A stretch of DNA of 12,838 bases from Ganoderma boninense (Eukaryota; Basidiomycota; Agaricomycetes; Polyporales; Polyporaceae): NCBI GenBank assembly GCA_002900995.3, contig PJEW03000066.1:1-12838 (forward strand), read 5' to 3'. The first letter of the stretch is position 1. Every line of letters begins with the position of its first letter. The notes beneath the pieces are model-generated. The model saw only the letters and a program-made list of their open reading frames with translations, searched no databases and had not been told where the DNA came from. The position numbers and the translations under genes are program-made. Below, one piece after another: positions 1 to 9,094 of this stretch.

Positions 1-839
1 AAAAAACCCCGGGGGGCCCCCTGCCGGGGGGAAGGTGGTTTGGGAGAAAATGGTGGAGCGGGGGGGTCGAGGAGGTCCGAAAAGACCGGGGAATAATCTT
101 TGGGGCTAAATTGCGCTTGGGGAGCCCGGAAAAGGCCCGAAAGGGAAAAGCCGAGGGCTGGTTGGCGGGGGGGGAGCCGAGGGGCTCCCCGAAGATTCGG
201 CGAGGGGAGGTTTTGTGGGTGGGGGGTAAACGGCTGGGCCACCCCATTTTGGGGCGTCCGGGGGGTTCCCCCTGGAAATCTTCGTCTTCCAAGGGATCGC
301 CTTGCCCCCGGGGAGCAAAATGGAGCCAAACGGGTTTTTTTCGCTAAACCCTAAAAACGAGGCCCGGAAGACTGAGAAAAATGGAAGGGAATTTCATCTT
401 TAGCCGTACACCAAAACCGGAGAAAACAGTTTGCTTGAAAATTTGGGAAAGGGGCAGGCCATCCGTTTCCAGAACACCGGATCGGCCCTTCCCCCGAGGT
501 TTTGTAAAGACTGGCCCTCAACCGCGCTTTTCCCCTGATCCTCCAGTTTTTCGGAACTAGCCCGCAGCCAGAAGAAACCCCCCCTGTATTCGCTTTTGTT
601 TGGGGTTTTGGGTTGTCGAAAGGGGGCCGCGAGAATCTTGGTGATTGGCGGTCAGAAACGAATTGACGGGGTTTTAAAGGTTAAAATTTTTTTTGGGCGT
701 AGGGCGGAAATCCCAAGAATGGGGGGAAGCAGGATTAAAGCAACCCCTTTTCCCCAAAATCCTGGAAAAAATGGAAAACCTTAAATGGAGTTTTGGGAAG
801 GAGCAAAAAAAAGGAAAAAGGAATTAACCTTTGGGGGGT
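1..839. other. Homopolymer-swollen, G-rich stretch; no gene recognised
   Basis: The plus strand here is rich in G runs (for example 30 G against 12 C in 121-180). The short open frames on both strands are low-complexity and resemble nothing I know. A single CCCTAAA string near 345 is not a telomere array. This may be the end of LINE C or DNA beyond it. Confidence 0.4.
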
Positions 840-1005
840 GTCCTCCCTCGTCAACCAGACCCCTTTCGAGAGGAAAACTCCGGCTTCTCCCCAAATCACC
901 CATTTGGGGCGTTTTTTCCCAAGTTCCCCCTGACCTCTTGGGGGAAATGTCAAAACGAAGGAAGAGAAAGTTTGGGCGGGGAAACCCCTGGAAATTGGGG
1001 GGTTT
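840..1005 (-). pseudogene. Possible LINE C RNase H-like start
   Basis: One minus-strand frame reads KPPNFQGFPRPNF (1005-967), resembling W-K-P-P-x-x-G-x-x-K-x-N-x-D-G, and another reads EAGVFLSKGVWLTRED (887-840), resembling A-G-x-G-x-V-x-R-D. This is the order and the place expected for an RVT_3 RNase H domain at the end of a plant LINE. The DNA is strongly homopolymer-swollen, the frames differ, and the match is short, so this is only a suggestion supported by the clearer RNase H remnant in LINE B. Confidence 0.25.
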
Positions 1006-1009
1006 GTCC

Positions 1010-1720
1010 CGGCGGTTTTTGGGGAAAGACCGGATTCTTCCTAGGAATTTTCGCCCTAGGAACAAGAAACAACCAGTCCCCCCGGGGTTGGGCCACCAGC
1101 GAAAGGGGTTTTACATTTTCCCCAAAATTTCCCCAACGTTGGAAAAACGGTTACCCCCAATTGCCCCCCCCTGGGGAAACCTTCCCCAACCCCAAAAAAC
1201 AGATTTGGAATGCCCACCAGCTTTTGGGGCCCGGTCGGGGGGCCATGGAAAGCGCCCCGGGAAAAGATTTTTTAAATCCCGCAACGGCCTTGTTCCTTGC
1301 GCCCAATTAGCCAAGAAACCGGGTGGTAAAGGAAAGAATGGCAAAAGGAGGAAGTTCGGGGTGAAATTTTATCGGGTCGGTGGGGACGGGTTCCCTCCCC
1401 CCCCCCGGGAACGCCTGGGGGCCCAAAAAAGGGGAGGGGAAATATTTTGGCGCCGTTGGAGGACAAAGGGGTTTTTTTGGTTGATTGGGCCCCCTTCCCA
1501 CCAATGTTTAAAGGGGCCACAAACGGGTTTGTTGCCCCAATCCAAAAGTCGTGGGCGAAGGGTCAATGAACTCTTGGTCGGAAGATGTCAGAAAATCGGA
1601 GGGGCAAGAGTACAGTTTCGGACGCAGTGTAGCCCTGCAAATTTCCGGCGTGTGTTGCACGAGCCGCATGAGGCAAGAGGATTCTTCCCCTCACGAAGTA
1701 CCGGCCCTGAAGTACAGGAC
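1010..1720 (-). other. Swollen stretch where LINE C zf-RVT should be
   Basis: In a plant LINE the zf-RVT domain would fall here. Between about 1471 and 1409 one minus-strand frame reads PLCPPTAPKYFPSPFLGPQ, faintly like CPLCxxxxExxxHLFxxC, but several residues are prolines created by runs of G on the plus strand, including ten C at 1397-1406. I do not regard it as a domain call. Nothing else is visible. Confidence 0.2.
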
Positions 1721-1721
1721 A

Positions 1722-1907
1722 TCAACGTTCCACGTCCGTTCGCCACAGCGGGAAAAAGGTCTGACATACCAATTTTTCAACACACGTAGCAACTGTGTTC
1801 TCAAAATAGCCATGCCCCGCTTGTTGGAGCCAAACCCGTTCGGCAACCGGGAGACAGATTTGGAGTATCATCCCAAGCTTTTTGAACTCTGTCCGTCGCC
1901 AACTTCG
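1722..1907 (-). pseudogene. LINE C reverse transcriptase thumb and connection
   Basis: The minus strand from 1907 reads RSWRRTEFKKLGMILQICLP, then VAERVWLQQAGHGYF. The plant LINE thumb has AGRxTLIKSVL, later MQxCLLP, then V and I/L at fixed steps and FLW 14 residues after the proline; here MILQICLP and the aromatic pair YF fall in those places. From 1778 it reads EKLVCQTFFPLWRTDVER followed by a stop, resembling HLVxWxxxCxPxxxGGLGxR. The frame is open for roughly 78 codons. On the opposite strand lies a 261-codon open frame (1551-2336), which I treat as a shadow of this region. Confidence 0.5.
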
Positions 1908-2294
1908 AGGAACGCAAGCAGCCTCGCGGAAGTAAGAAGATGCGCACGTTCCTGTTCATATTATGAGCGCATAGGAATTAACTCGAGAGCGCGTCGCCGT
2001 TGGAGATATCGGCCATCCAGCGCGCCCCCACGTCGGATCGAAACGATAAATTCGTGGGCTTTTGCTCACGCGTTCTGTTCGTCTTGGAACGCCTCTCTGG
2101 TTCAGGTGTTTACCCGTGCTACAGGTTTTAGGAGCGGGCCGGATGGAAGGGACTTAGTGGCCCCAGGGTGTGACGTTGGGCCGAGGCACTCGATTGAGGA
2201 GCACATTACCGGGAATCTTGTTGTTTTTGCCGGTTTGCCTCAAAAACTTCCCCAGAAAGGTTTAAAATTACCGGCGGAACGGCCGCTTCTGCTT

Positions 2295-2720
2295 TACAAC
2301 GTACCGAGGTACAGGTCCTTTGAATCCCTCCGTTAGGATGCGATTTTTTCCGAGCGGTTCTTGGTTCCGAGTCAGTGTTTTTTGTCGCCGGAACCCCGCT
2401 GCAAGATTCGTCTTATTCTCCAGATTCCGGCCCTCAGGGCCCCCGGGTCCCACGTTCCCAAGAGGCCGAGAATTGCCTAAAAGCCCAGGAATTCCCTGAG
2501 TTGCAAGACTCCGTTTTTGCGGAAAACCCTCGGCCAACTTGGTGACAAATTATGTTGTTTTCGACAAAAGCTTTAGGGCCAAAGAATCCAGACCATTGCC
2601 GTTGGAAAGAACGGCCCCAGTAAAGAATTTCCAACGAAGCCCTTCGTAATCTCTTGCGATCTAAACCCACCATCCTTTGCACATCCTCGTAACCCCATGT
2701 TGAATCGCTCCAGTCGTCCC
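2295..2720 (-). pseudogene. LINE C reverse transcriptase, fingers and palm start
   Basis: In the minus-strand frame open from 2892 to 2434, DWSDSTWGYE (near 2715) sits where FRPISLxNxxYK belongs. KRLRRASLEIL (to 2623) resembles NRLKxxLPEII. After an extra four or five residues, QWSGFFGPKAFVENNIICHQ (from 2598) and VGRGFSAK follow the QSGFVxGRxIxENxxxxHExVRGYSRK block residue for residue. SWAFRQFSASW (2490-2458) resembles SKAFDRVxWxxxW at about the right distance, with the catalytic aspartate read as R. In another frame, LTEGFKGPVPRYVV (2336-2295) may be the LRQGDPLSPYLFV box with two residues inserted. The YADD box was not found. Confidence 0.6.
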
Positions 2721-2902
2721 GGTGAAGCCCTGAGCCTTCCTCTAGGAGTTTTGCCCTTCCCCGGGGAAAAGGTGGCCAAGTGTTGCGGTACCACGTTGGA
2801 AAGGGGAATGGAAAGGGGAAAGGTTCGGTAGGGGATGGAAGGAAACGGGTAGCAAACAAACCCCATTTCCCGGGGAAATAGGCCTTTTTCATCCCTCAGT
2901 TC

Positions 2903-3403
2903 TCATAATTTCTTTGGAAGATAAACAAGCGCTGTACTGTCGGGTGCCCAGCCGGGATCTAAAGTGTTTAACTTCGACAAACCAGGCGGACGGCCACTAA
3001 CTCGACAGACCGGCATAACTTCCCGAGACAGCTTCTGTAGGGTCGTCATCTCAAGGAGCCCCAACAAGAGTGCGAGAGAGCCAGGAGACGACTTATCTTC
3101 GCAGAGGACTAGCTCACCCTTTTCTGACGCAATATCTGCAAATGGTGCATGGGGCTGACTGGTACGACCACCAGGGGCAGAAGGGCCCCGGTAAACGCGG
3201 CTCACACAAGAGATAGTTTGCGGTGGTTCTAGTATAGCGCTGAGCGTTCCGTGGTGGCTGCTGGGCTCAAACCAAGCAGAAAGACGTGCCATGGACTGAG
3301 GGCTGGGAAAAGACAGGGAAGGAGGAGCTGGATACGTCTGGGCCGCCAACTTCTTCAATGGGAATTTGCGACGTCCACGCAGAGCTGGTAACAGCCAAGG
3401 CAA
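2903..3403 (-). pseudogene. LINE C linker leading into the reverse transcriptase
   Basis: This 166-codon open frame includes KSSPGSLALLLG (residues 104-115) and REVMPVCRVSGRPPGLSKLN (residues 127-146), then TLD. Plant LINE ORF2 proteins have KSPGxDG, then V-x-x-F-x-x-SG-x-LP-x-x-LN-x-T just before the FRPISL finger. The SGRPPGLSKLNTL string is a very close match, and the KSPG to SG distance of about 30 residues is only slightly short. Earlier in the frame, RLSAWFEPSSHHG (40-52) may be the R-x-x-W-L-x-x-GD-x-NT box. Just upstream, 3516-3472 reads LRKQGWPRLFSAIKR, like the LRxWNxxxFGxIxxR box. No stop interrupts the frame. Confidence 0.6.
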
Positions 3404-3598
3404 CCCTGGCCCTTTATCACTGGTTCTTCATCCCGCCAATGCAGCACATAATTCCAAAGTACTGACGCTGGCCGTTTAATCGCCGAGAAAAGCCGGGGCC
3501 AACCTTGCTTACGGAGCTTTAGAAAAAGTCAGGCATTTCGAGCTTCTTGGCCGCTAAAAGTCGGGCCTTCATGGAACCAGCAACATTCGTTGACATGT

Positions 3599-4132
3599 TC
3601 ACGAAGTGAGCCTTGCAAAACATTTGGTTGTGGTTCCTTGCGTAAAGAGTCCCCTTTCCTCGCGGAAATGCAGACGCAACGGATGGCAGTCAGACTCCCT
3701 GCTTGTTTGGTACAAGGCGCCCCGGCACGTCGGTCTGCCCGGCACCGGTCTTACTCGGGTGAAAGCCTGCGTAACGGATGCTTGTGCGAATGGTCCGACT
3801 GATAGCTTTTCGAAGGGGGTGGCACCTGGACCCTTCGTACGGCAAACAAGCTGCGGATGCCCTCTTTTCGCAACAAATCCAAACAGGCCTGCGGAGAAAA
3901 TGGATGAGCGCCCATTTCCCGGCACGCCGTGGTCCTCCTCATAACATCCAGGAGGACTGGATACCTTTTTTGAGATTGTGTAATGGCATCCTGCGAGGAG
4001 ACTGGGGCTCCCCGGGAAACAAGATAGGCGCGGCCGGTCTCCTCGGTTGGTGGCGCGGGGTGGGAACTTAAGTATAAACCAGGCGGGAACCGCGTCGGGA
4101 TGCACTCGTGTTGTCCGCCACCCGGAACGCAT
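3599..4132 (-). pseudogene. LINE C endonuclease, C-terminal two thirds
   Basis: A 177-codon minus-strand frame carries the later endonuclease blocks. WFILKFPPRATNR near residue 18-30 resembles the VYAxPxxxxR box. SPSLLAGCHYTIS (residues 42-54) resembles PWLLxGDFNxIxS, with the catalytic DFN read as CHY. FSAGLFGFVAKRGHPQLVCR (79-98) resembles FxGxxFTWxNxRxGxxxIxxR. ESDCHPLRL (146-154) matches the SDHxPLxL box at the end of the domain, with a cysteine inserted. All four are in order in one frame and normally spaced. Loss of the DFN box would remove activity if real. I read this as a fragment, since no start of the domain is visible beyond 4132. Confidence 0.62.
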
Positions 4133-4138
4133 TACTTG

Positions 4139-4329
4139 TCCTGGGATAATTACTTCCGTTGCACTTATCTTTTACTCGAGCCTTAAATACGGAGTTAAAA
4201 ATTAAAGTCATAGACCTTCGCGGTACTTGGCTTTAATCTTAATCGAATGGCATAGCAAGCCCTGGTCCACCTAAGGTTTTACGTTTACATAAGGTTTGAG
4301 GGCCCGCAGCTTTTTTTCACTTTAATGTT
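4139..4329. other. Short gap between LINE B and LINE C
   Basis: This AT-richer stretch separates the two elements. It may be the 3' untranslated tail of LINE B; a run of seven T at 4311-4317 on the plus strand would be A on the element strand. No gene or clear repeat is visible. Confidence 0.3.
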
Positions 4330-4371
4330 TTTCGTGGTTGCCCGCCCTTGCCCCTGCACCTGGTTCCTCCC

Positions 4372-4792
4372 CCACGCCTCCCTCACCTGGGTTTCCAAAC
4401 CCTGGCTTTTCGCAGCCAAACCGGCCAGCCAGCCCCCCTCTTCAAAAATGCTTGTGTTCCTGTATCCGAGGCCTTTTCAGTCGACTCGCCCTGAAATTTT
4501 AAAGGGAAGCAGTTTTTTGGGCCAAAAAGGGCCCGAACTCCCGGCCGGGCCTTTCTTCAGAAAGGCCAACCTTTCAAAGCCCAGGCTTCAAAAAAGCGCT
4601 AGATACTGTAACGAGAAGCTACAGGCAGGAAAGTCGGGCGCCGATCTCCCATTGTTTTTTTTTTTCCAGTTTTCTTTTCCCCCTTTGGGAGGCAATCCCC
4701 CCTTTCCCTTCCCGCGTTAAAACCCAAAGCGAAACATGACCAAAACCGAGGACCCCCTCCGGGGGCCCCTCGGGATTAAAATGGAGATTTAT
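4372..4792 (-). pseudogene. LINE B C-terminal RNase H-like domain (RVT_3 type)
   Basis: Many plant L1 elements end in an RNase H domain of the RVT_3 family. Here the minus strand from 4792 reads INLHFNPEGPPEG, then VLGFGHVSLWVLTREGKGG, which follows the family start (K-L-N-x-D-G, then A-G-x-G-x-V-x-R-D-x-x-G) closely in spacing. About 100 codons later, 4438-4372 reads GGWLAGLAAKSQGLETQVRE, resembling the A-x-x-x-G-L-x-x-A-x-x-x-G-x-x-x-x-x-x-E helix. The first catalytic aspartate reads N, which could be a base error. The frame changes in between. Confidence 0.45.
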
Positions 4793-5004
4793 TGGGAAAG
4801 GGGGACCCCGGCAGAAAGCTGTTTTCCGCCGGGGGTTTTTTTCTGTCCCCATTCCCCCTTTAAAACTGCGGGGCAAAAGGTTTGGGGGGGTTTTCCAAGG
4901 CAATGGCCTTTTTTTTCCCCAAAATAAGAACCCCCCCCTTACGCCCGGGGGTTTTCCCCCCGCCGAACGGAGGGGAAAACCCGGGCCCCGCCCCCCCATT
5001 CTCT

Positions 5005-5139
5005 CCAGCCATGCATTATAACCCGCCCCCTCAACTCAAAATGTGATGAGACCCCGGTCCGTCTGCTTTTGGATGAACAAAGGGTTTGGGCCCGTTCCTC
5101 CCAGGGGGGCCAAACCAGAAGATTTCCCCCCCAAATTAT
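5005..5139 (-). pseudogene. LINE B zf-RVT-like block
   Basis: In the minus-strand frame open from 5199 to 4939, IIWGGNLLVWPPWEERAQTL is followed by CSSKSRRTGVSSHFELRG and RVIMHGW. The family pattern is FLWRALxNxLPTRxxL, then CxxCxxxxET-x-x-H-x-F-x-x-C-x-x-A-x-x-x-W. The proline lies exactly eight residues after the first tryptophan, as expected, and one cysteine, a threonine, the histidine and the final tryptophan are in place. The second and last cysteines are missing. The distance from the preceding RT blocks is normal. Confidence 0.4.
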
Positions 5140-5450
5140 TAAATGTAAAACGTTGTTGGTTTGGGTGAGGGCTTTCCAGCCCCTAAAAAAACGCACCATG
5201 TAAAAACTTTTTTTCCTTTATTCCCCTACGTTTTTAACCACCTTTGACCTTTTAAAATGGACATCACCAGGAAGGCCCGATTCCCTACACCATCTGCAAA
5301 CCCCTGGGACGTTCAAGGCTCCCTCTCCCCCCCCTTATCCCATGCCCCCTAAACCCCTCGGCGACAAAAAATAAGATTCATCCTTCGGGCCCACAACCCC
5401 GGTTCAAGCCCCCCTACATTCGTCCAATTCCTCGGGGGGGTCGTCGCCAG

Positions 5451-7266
5451 GGGGCCCCGATGAAAAACACTAATCCCCCTGAAAGAAAGGAAAACATCCC
5501 TTTCGTTTCTTCCCCCGCCAGGGCCCATAATCGACGTGAAAGCCCGAGCTAAACAAAATGCCCCCAATCATTGGGAGGCCATCTGGCCGTCACCAAACCC
5601 ATGGCTTGGGCCCCTACAGACATTTAAACGAAATACCAAAATCACCCGACAAAATAAATTCCCCCAAATTTTACAACGCGGAAAAAGCCCCACGTGAATG
5701 AAAACTCCCGTTGGCGCCATTTCCCCTTTTCCCCCCCGATGGCTGTTTCCCCCGGGGGCCAAACCGAGGACGGTCCGGAGGGCAAAAAGCCCTGGGGCTG
5801 TCCTTGGGACGCGATTACCATGTTTCGAGGCCCGGGGGGTTTCAAGAAGGCCCCTTTGCGCGATTTTGAAACCCAAAGGCGGGGCTCGGGTCCCAAAAAA
5901 TTCAGAAAGCCCAGCGCCCGATGAACGGGGTTGGGCCCCGAATCAAAGCGACCCCCAAAGCCAAAAGAGGAAACCCCGTGCCAACCCAATTAAACTTCTA
6001 AATTCCCCACCTGGTCCGTCCAAAAAAACAACCAGCAGTCCCCCGGGTTACTATCAGGCTGCGGGGCCCCTGCAACAAAACACAAGCACCCCCCCAGAGA
6101 ACCTCCTTCCCCCACTTCCCCGCCTTCCCTTTAAAAATTCCACCCCCGTGGGTTTCCCGCGGAGTTTCCGACCGTCCCGTTTGGTAGGCGCCACCGCTTC
6201 CATGGTCCCGTCGGATGGGGCAAACATCGACAGGCAACGGGGCGGGAAGGACGGAGGTTGAAGAGACCTCATTCCCCCTTTCGTCCTATCGAGCAAACCC
6301 CCGTCAAAATCGTCACCCCGTTGCCCCAAACTTACCCTTCTTACCCCCTTTAAAGCACTTAAACCAAGTCCCGACCCCATCGCCCCTTTTAGTTAATCCA
6401 TTTTCCCTCGGGACCCCCCGCCCCCTCCAGCCCGCCCTTTTCCGCCCCCGGCTGCGGAAACTTCCCCGGGGACGACATTGAAAGGAGACCCCCAATGGCC
6501 GCTGGTTGCGGCCCTGATTTCTTCCTCTTTTCAAAATCCCAGCTTTGTCCGGCCGAAAAGCTAAGGGAAAAAAAGATGACCCCCTCTCCAATCACCCCTG
6601 GAAAGACCCGTTACGGGTATGCCCTTTTATTGTCGGATGCCCCTTCCTTTTCTGTATGAAGTAAGTTTTCGTGATTTCAGATGATGGGCCCCCCGATGCA
6701 CCCACCAGCCTCCCCCAACTCCCGATTCGTCCCCGAGGAAAGTTTCCAGGGCTTCCGGCGACCAATAAACCCTTTAAAAACCTAAGGAGTCCAGGAAAAA
6801 ATAATCCCCCAACCTCTTTTCACAAGCCGATATCACCACCCGTCTGTAAAATGAGCGGCCCCTTTTCACGCACCCCCTTCATCGCCTCTGCTATTGGGCC
6901 GTTTGAGGGTAAAGCCAAATGGGGGGAAACACATAGAGCCGCCCCCTCGAACCCGGACTGCAGTAAACGGCCCGCCCCCCTTTCCCAATTCAAACGCCCT
7001 CCGTTTTAAACCAAAATCTGGAGTCAGACTCTTTTGGAAAACTTCCTTTCGCCATTTAAATCCGCGTCCGGCTGAATTGTAGGGGCCTGTTCCGGACCCA
7101 TTTCGTTCTCTGGTCCTTTCCCCTCCCAGCCCGTTCGTTGTCTTGTATTCACGCTCGGGCCCCCTTTTTCGAGGGGGACATGAAGAATCTTGGCCGGAAA
7201 CTGGATGTCGCTTACCCTCAAGGGTCCCATTCGCGCCTTTTCCAAAAAAACACCGAAGAAGTCCCC
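5451..7266 (-). pseudogene. LINE B reverse transcriptase remnant in swollen DNA
   Basis: Minus-strand blocks in order are: G-T-S-S-V-F-F-W-K (7266-7242) at the GDxNTxFFH box; then about 750 bases where I could not place the finger blocks. QCRPRGSFRSRGRKRAG (from 6477) resembles NGxPxGxFxxSRGLRQGD, and GLTKRGDGVGTWF (6399-6361) resembles GLRQGDPLSPYLF; these two compete for the same position. SMFAPSDGTM (6230-6201) sits where SFADDTM belongs. A WVGTGFPLL string near 5985 resembles YLGVPLL, SRKGAFLK (to 5840) resembles AGKEALIK, and FSFTWG (5704-5687) resembles NFLWG. LSFRGISVFHRGP (to 5451) resembles the SFxWRGI...xGPRW box. Distances match the family within about 20 codons. The sequence is too distorted to judge catalytic residues. 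Confidence 0.42.
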
Positions 7267-7728
7267 GCCGGGCCCTTTTTTTGGTTTCCCTAAACCCGTC
7301 CCCCAGTCGTTTGGGGAAAAATTTTTTTCACCTTTTTTTGGGGAAACGCCCGTCCCGGGGGGGAAACCCGGGATGCGCTGCTTTAAACCCCCGAAGGAAT
7401 GAATTGGATGCGCCCATTTCCCCAAAGCCCCGAGCCGACCCAAAAATTCCGCGCCTAAACGCCCCCTTTTGGTGCATCACCCTCCCAAGTCATAGCCAAT
7501 CGCTTAAAAGCACCCCCCTCGGGGACATGGTCCCCCTTCCCCGGGAACCCGCCCAGTTGGACTCCGTTTTTTGGTGCAATTTTCCCCCCCTCTCGCGACT
7601 GTCCGTGGCCCTACCTTAAAGAACGAACAACGCTTTTACATTTTACCCCGCCCCCTTCATTATTTTTACGCCCTTTTCCCCATCTTCTGAAACGGGTTTT
7701 TCGTATCGTTTTTGTCCCTTTGTTTAAA

Positions 7729-8500
7729 CGGGAAACCTCCAATTAATGCCAAACAATACCCCCCCAGCCCTAGTTTTGTAAAAGCCTTTTTTTGCCCCCC
7801 GTATCCTTTTGCCCCCCAAGACTCCCAAAAAACGCCTTCCCTTTGTAAACTATCCATCAAATCCCGGGTTCCCCCTGCAAAAATGTCGCGCCGTTTTTTT
7901 GGCATCCTAGTCAACTTCCATCTTGGCCCTCTATCCACCTTCTGACAAACTTTTTTTTCTGAACCCTCCCCCCCCCCGATACCTCCGGACCTGTTCCGGC
8001 TTGTCTGTCGGGACTACTTTTGGTCATTTTCCGCTGGGCCATCGCGCCCCGCCTTTTTGGGTTTTTTCCCCTTAAGTGTCGATTCCATTCCCAAAACCCA
8101 TGGTGGTATTAACCAAAAAGTCCCGTTTGAAAAGCCTCCCTCAAACCTTATCCACCCTCGCATTTTCCCACATCATATGTTTGTACGTAGTACTAGATCA
8201 GCATCGCCCTATCCATTACCCAAGCCATGGTTCGGCAACCCCACACCCCAATTACTCTTGGAATATTCCATATCATGGGTTTTCCTCGCCCTCTGTATCC
8301 CTGCCTATCAATAACCTTCTAATTTGTACGTTATTCCTAGTCCCAAGTATTCAGATGCTGCCTAATCTTGTGATAGTTGTTTCCCCGAAAATCCAACATT
8401 GGTGGAAGACAGTCCCTGGGTGCCGGCTGAGCTTATTAGGGCATAAATTCTGCCAAACGTAAATTAGTTCAAACGTCCCGTTCCAAGCCCATCACCATGA
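7729..8500 (-). pseudogene. LINE B endonuclease (apurinic-type) remnant
   Basis: The endonuclease nicks target DNA to prime reverse transcription. On the minus strand, GDGLGTGR at about 8496 sits where the WNCRGLGxxR start would be. GYRGRGKPMIWN (8300-8265) resembles GRSGGLALIWN about 65 codons later, as in the family. TTMGFGN near 8100 sits where FTGFYGxP belongs. In the frame open from 7938 to 7666, RDLMDSLQREGVFWESW (from 7866) resembles LxDLGFxGxxFTWxN, and KLGLGGYCLALIGGFP (7776-7729) has the exact length of the RLDRxLxSxxWxxxFP box. The GDFN box was not found. Single blocks are weak; the series is moderately convincing. Confidence 0.42.
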
Positions 8501-9094
8501 GAGACACTCACACCGTCCTCGTCCAAAAAGAAGTCCCTTCCTTCCAATGCCAACTTCCCAAAGAACTCGGGCGGATCACGAAGATGTCTCCGCTTTTGGC
8601 CTGCATCAACAAGTCAAGTTAAAGACTATTATTGCACGTATGGGAAAATCTTGAGGAACTACTTTTGGAAGGTACGCTTGATGAGCTCTTGCCTACGGCC
8701 AATGTCACGCTTGTCCAACAACAACATGGGTCCAACTTTGGCTCGTCAAGGCCCCGCCGATGCGGACCCCCGTTGTTCCCTCGATGAGTTTAGCTATCTC
8801 CGTAAATCTATTGAAGACGGCCGATTCAGGGCGATTGGGGTTTGTATACAAAGGACCATGGGACCGAAACCGCTTTTTCAACATCCGCTTCGTTCTTCGC
8901 CTGACCAGGCCCAGACCCAAGCTCGCGGGCATTTGGCCCTTTGGCGAGTCCCGAGGTAGAACACCTGCCAGCAAGAATTGAAGACAACAAAACTGACGGA
9001 GAAAACGAAGCCAAGACACCCACAAATGCTTGAAGATGAGCTCCTGGTCGTAAATGCCCATCGCCTTCCCTCTCGTCGCCCGCCCATGCCGGGA
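8500..9094 (-). other. LINE B spacer between zinc knuckle and endonuclease
   Basis: The minus strand stays open from about 9193 to 8705 in one frame, but after the knuckle I recognise no conserved block. In plant LINEs this stretch is a variable linker, so lack of a match is expected. The plus strand also carries open frames here, including one of 102 codons at 8651-8959, which I do not recognise and treat as a shadow. Confidence 0.35.

Larger units (their letters stand above)
840..4132 (-). mobile_element. LINE C: 5'-truncated plant L1-type LINE
   Basis: On the minus strand the element starts inside the endonuclease (about 4090), keeps the rest of that domain to 3671, a linker with the KSPG and SGxLPxxLNxT boxes (3094-2957), RT fingers (2715-2458), an RQGDP-like box (2336-2295), thumb blocks (1907-1722) and a doubtful RNase H start (1005-840). 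The first endonuclease third and all of ORF1 are absent, as in common 5'-truncated LINE insertions, and the 3' end of LINE B lies just upstream. Several stretches keep long open frames (177 codons at 4132-3599, 166 at 3403-2903, 152 at 2892-2434), so decay or error is milder than in LINE B. The 3' end is unclear. Confidence 0.62.

Noticed and set aside
345..351. CCCTAAA plant telomere unit
   Set aside because: It occurs once and is not repeated.
1654..1716. Imperfect hairpin (gccgcatgagg ... cctcacg ... accggc) resembling a group II intron element
   Set aside because: The stem has several mismatches and no intron domain V, maturase or other intron landmark is present; it also lies next to LINE C coding blocks.
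785..1789. 334-codon plus-strand open frame
   Set aside because: It runs mostly through homopolymer-swollen DNA where stops are rare, shows no motif, and lies opposite LINE C.
2595..3094. Gypsy- or copia-type LTR retrotransposon
   Set aside because: No LTRs, primer binding site or integrase zinc motif were seen, and the RT boxes have the non-LTR form.
2903..3130. Resemblance of the frame at 3403-2903 to the C-terminus of BEL/Pao retrotransposons (VLxxD...LG...RP..KL)
   Set aside because: The same residues fit the plant LINE KSPG and SGxLPxxLNxT boxes much better, and endonuclease and RT blocks of a LINE lie on both sides.
4816..4870. GGMGTEK string on the minus strand, like a nucleotide-binding P-loop (GGxGKT) that would follow a TIR domain
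   Set aside because: It arises from G runs in swollen DNA, has the wrong spacing within the motif, and no other NB-ARC motif is near.
5698..6261. 187-codon Pro/Ser-rich plus-strand open frame
   Set aside because: The residue bias follows directly from the C-rich plus strand, and the opposite strand carries the LINE B RT blocks in order.
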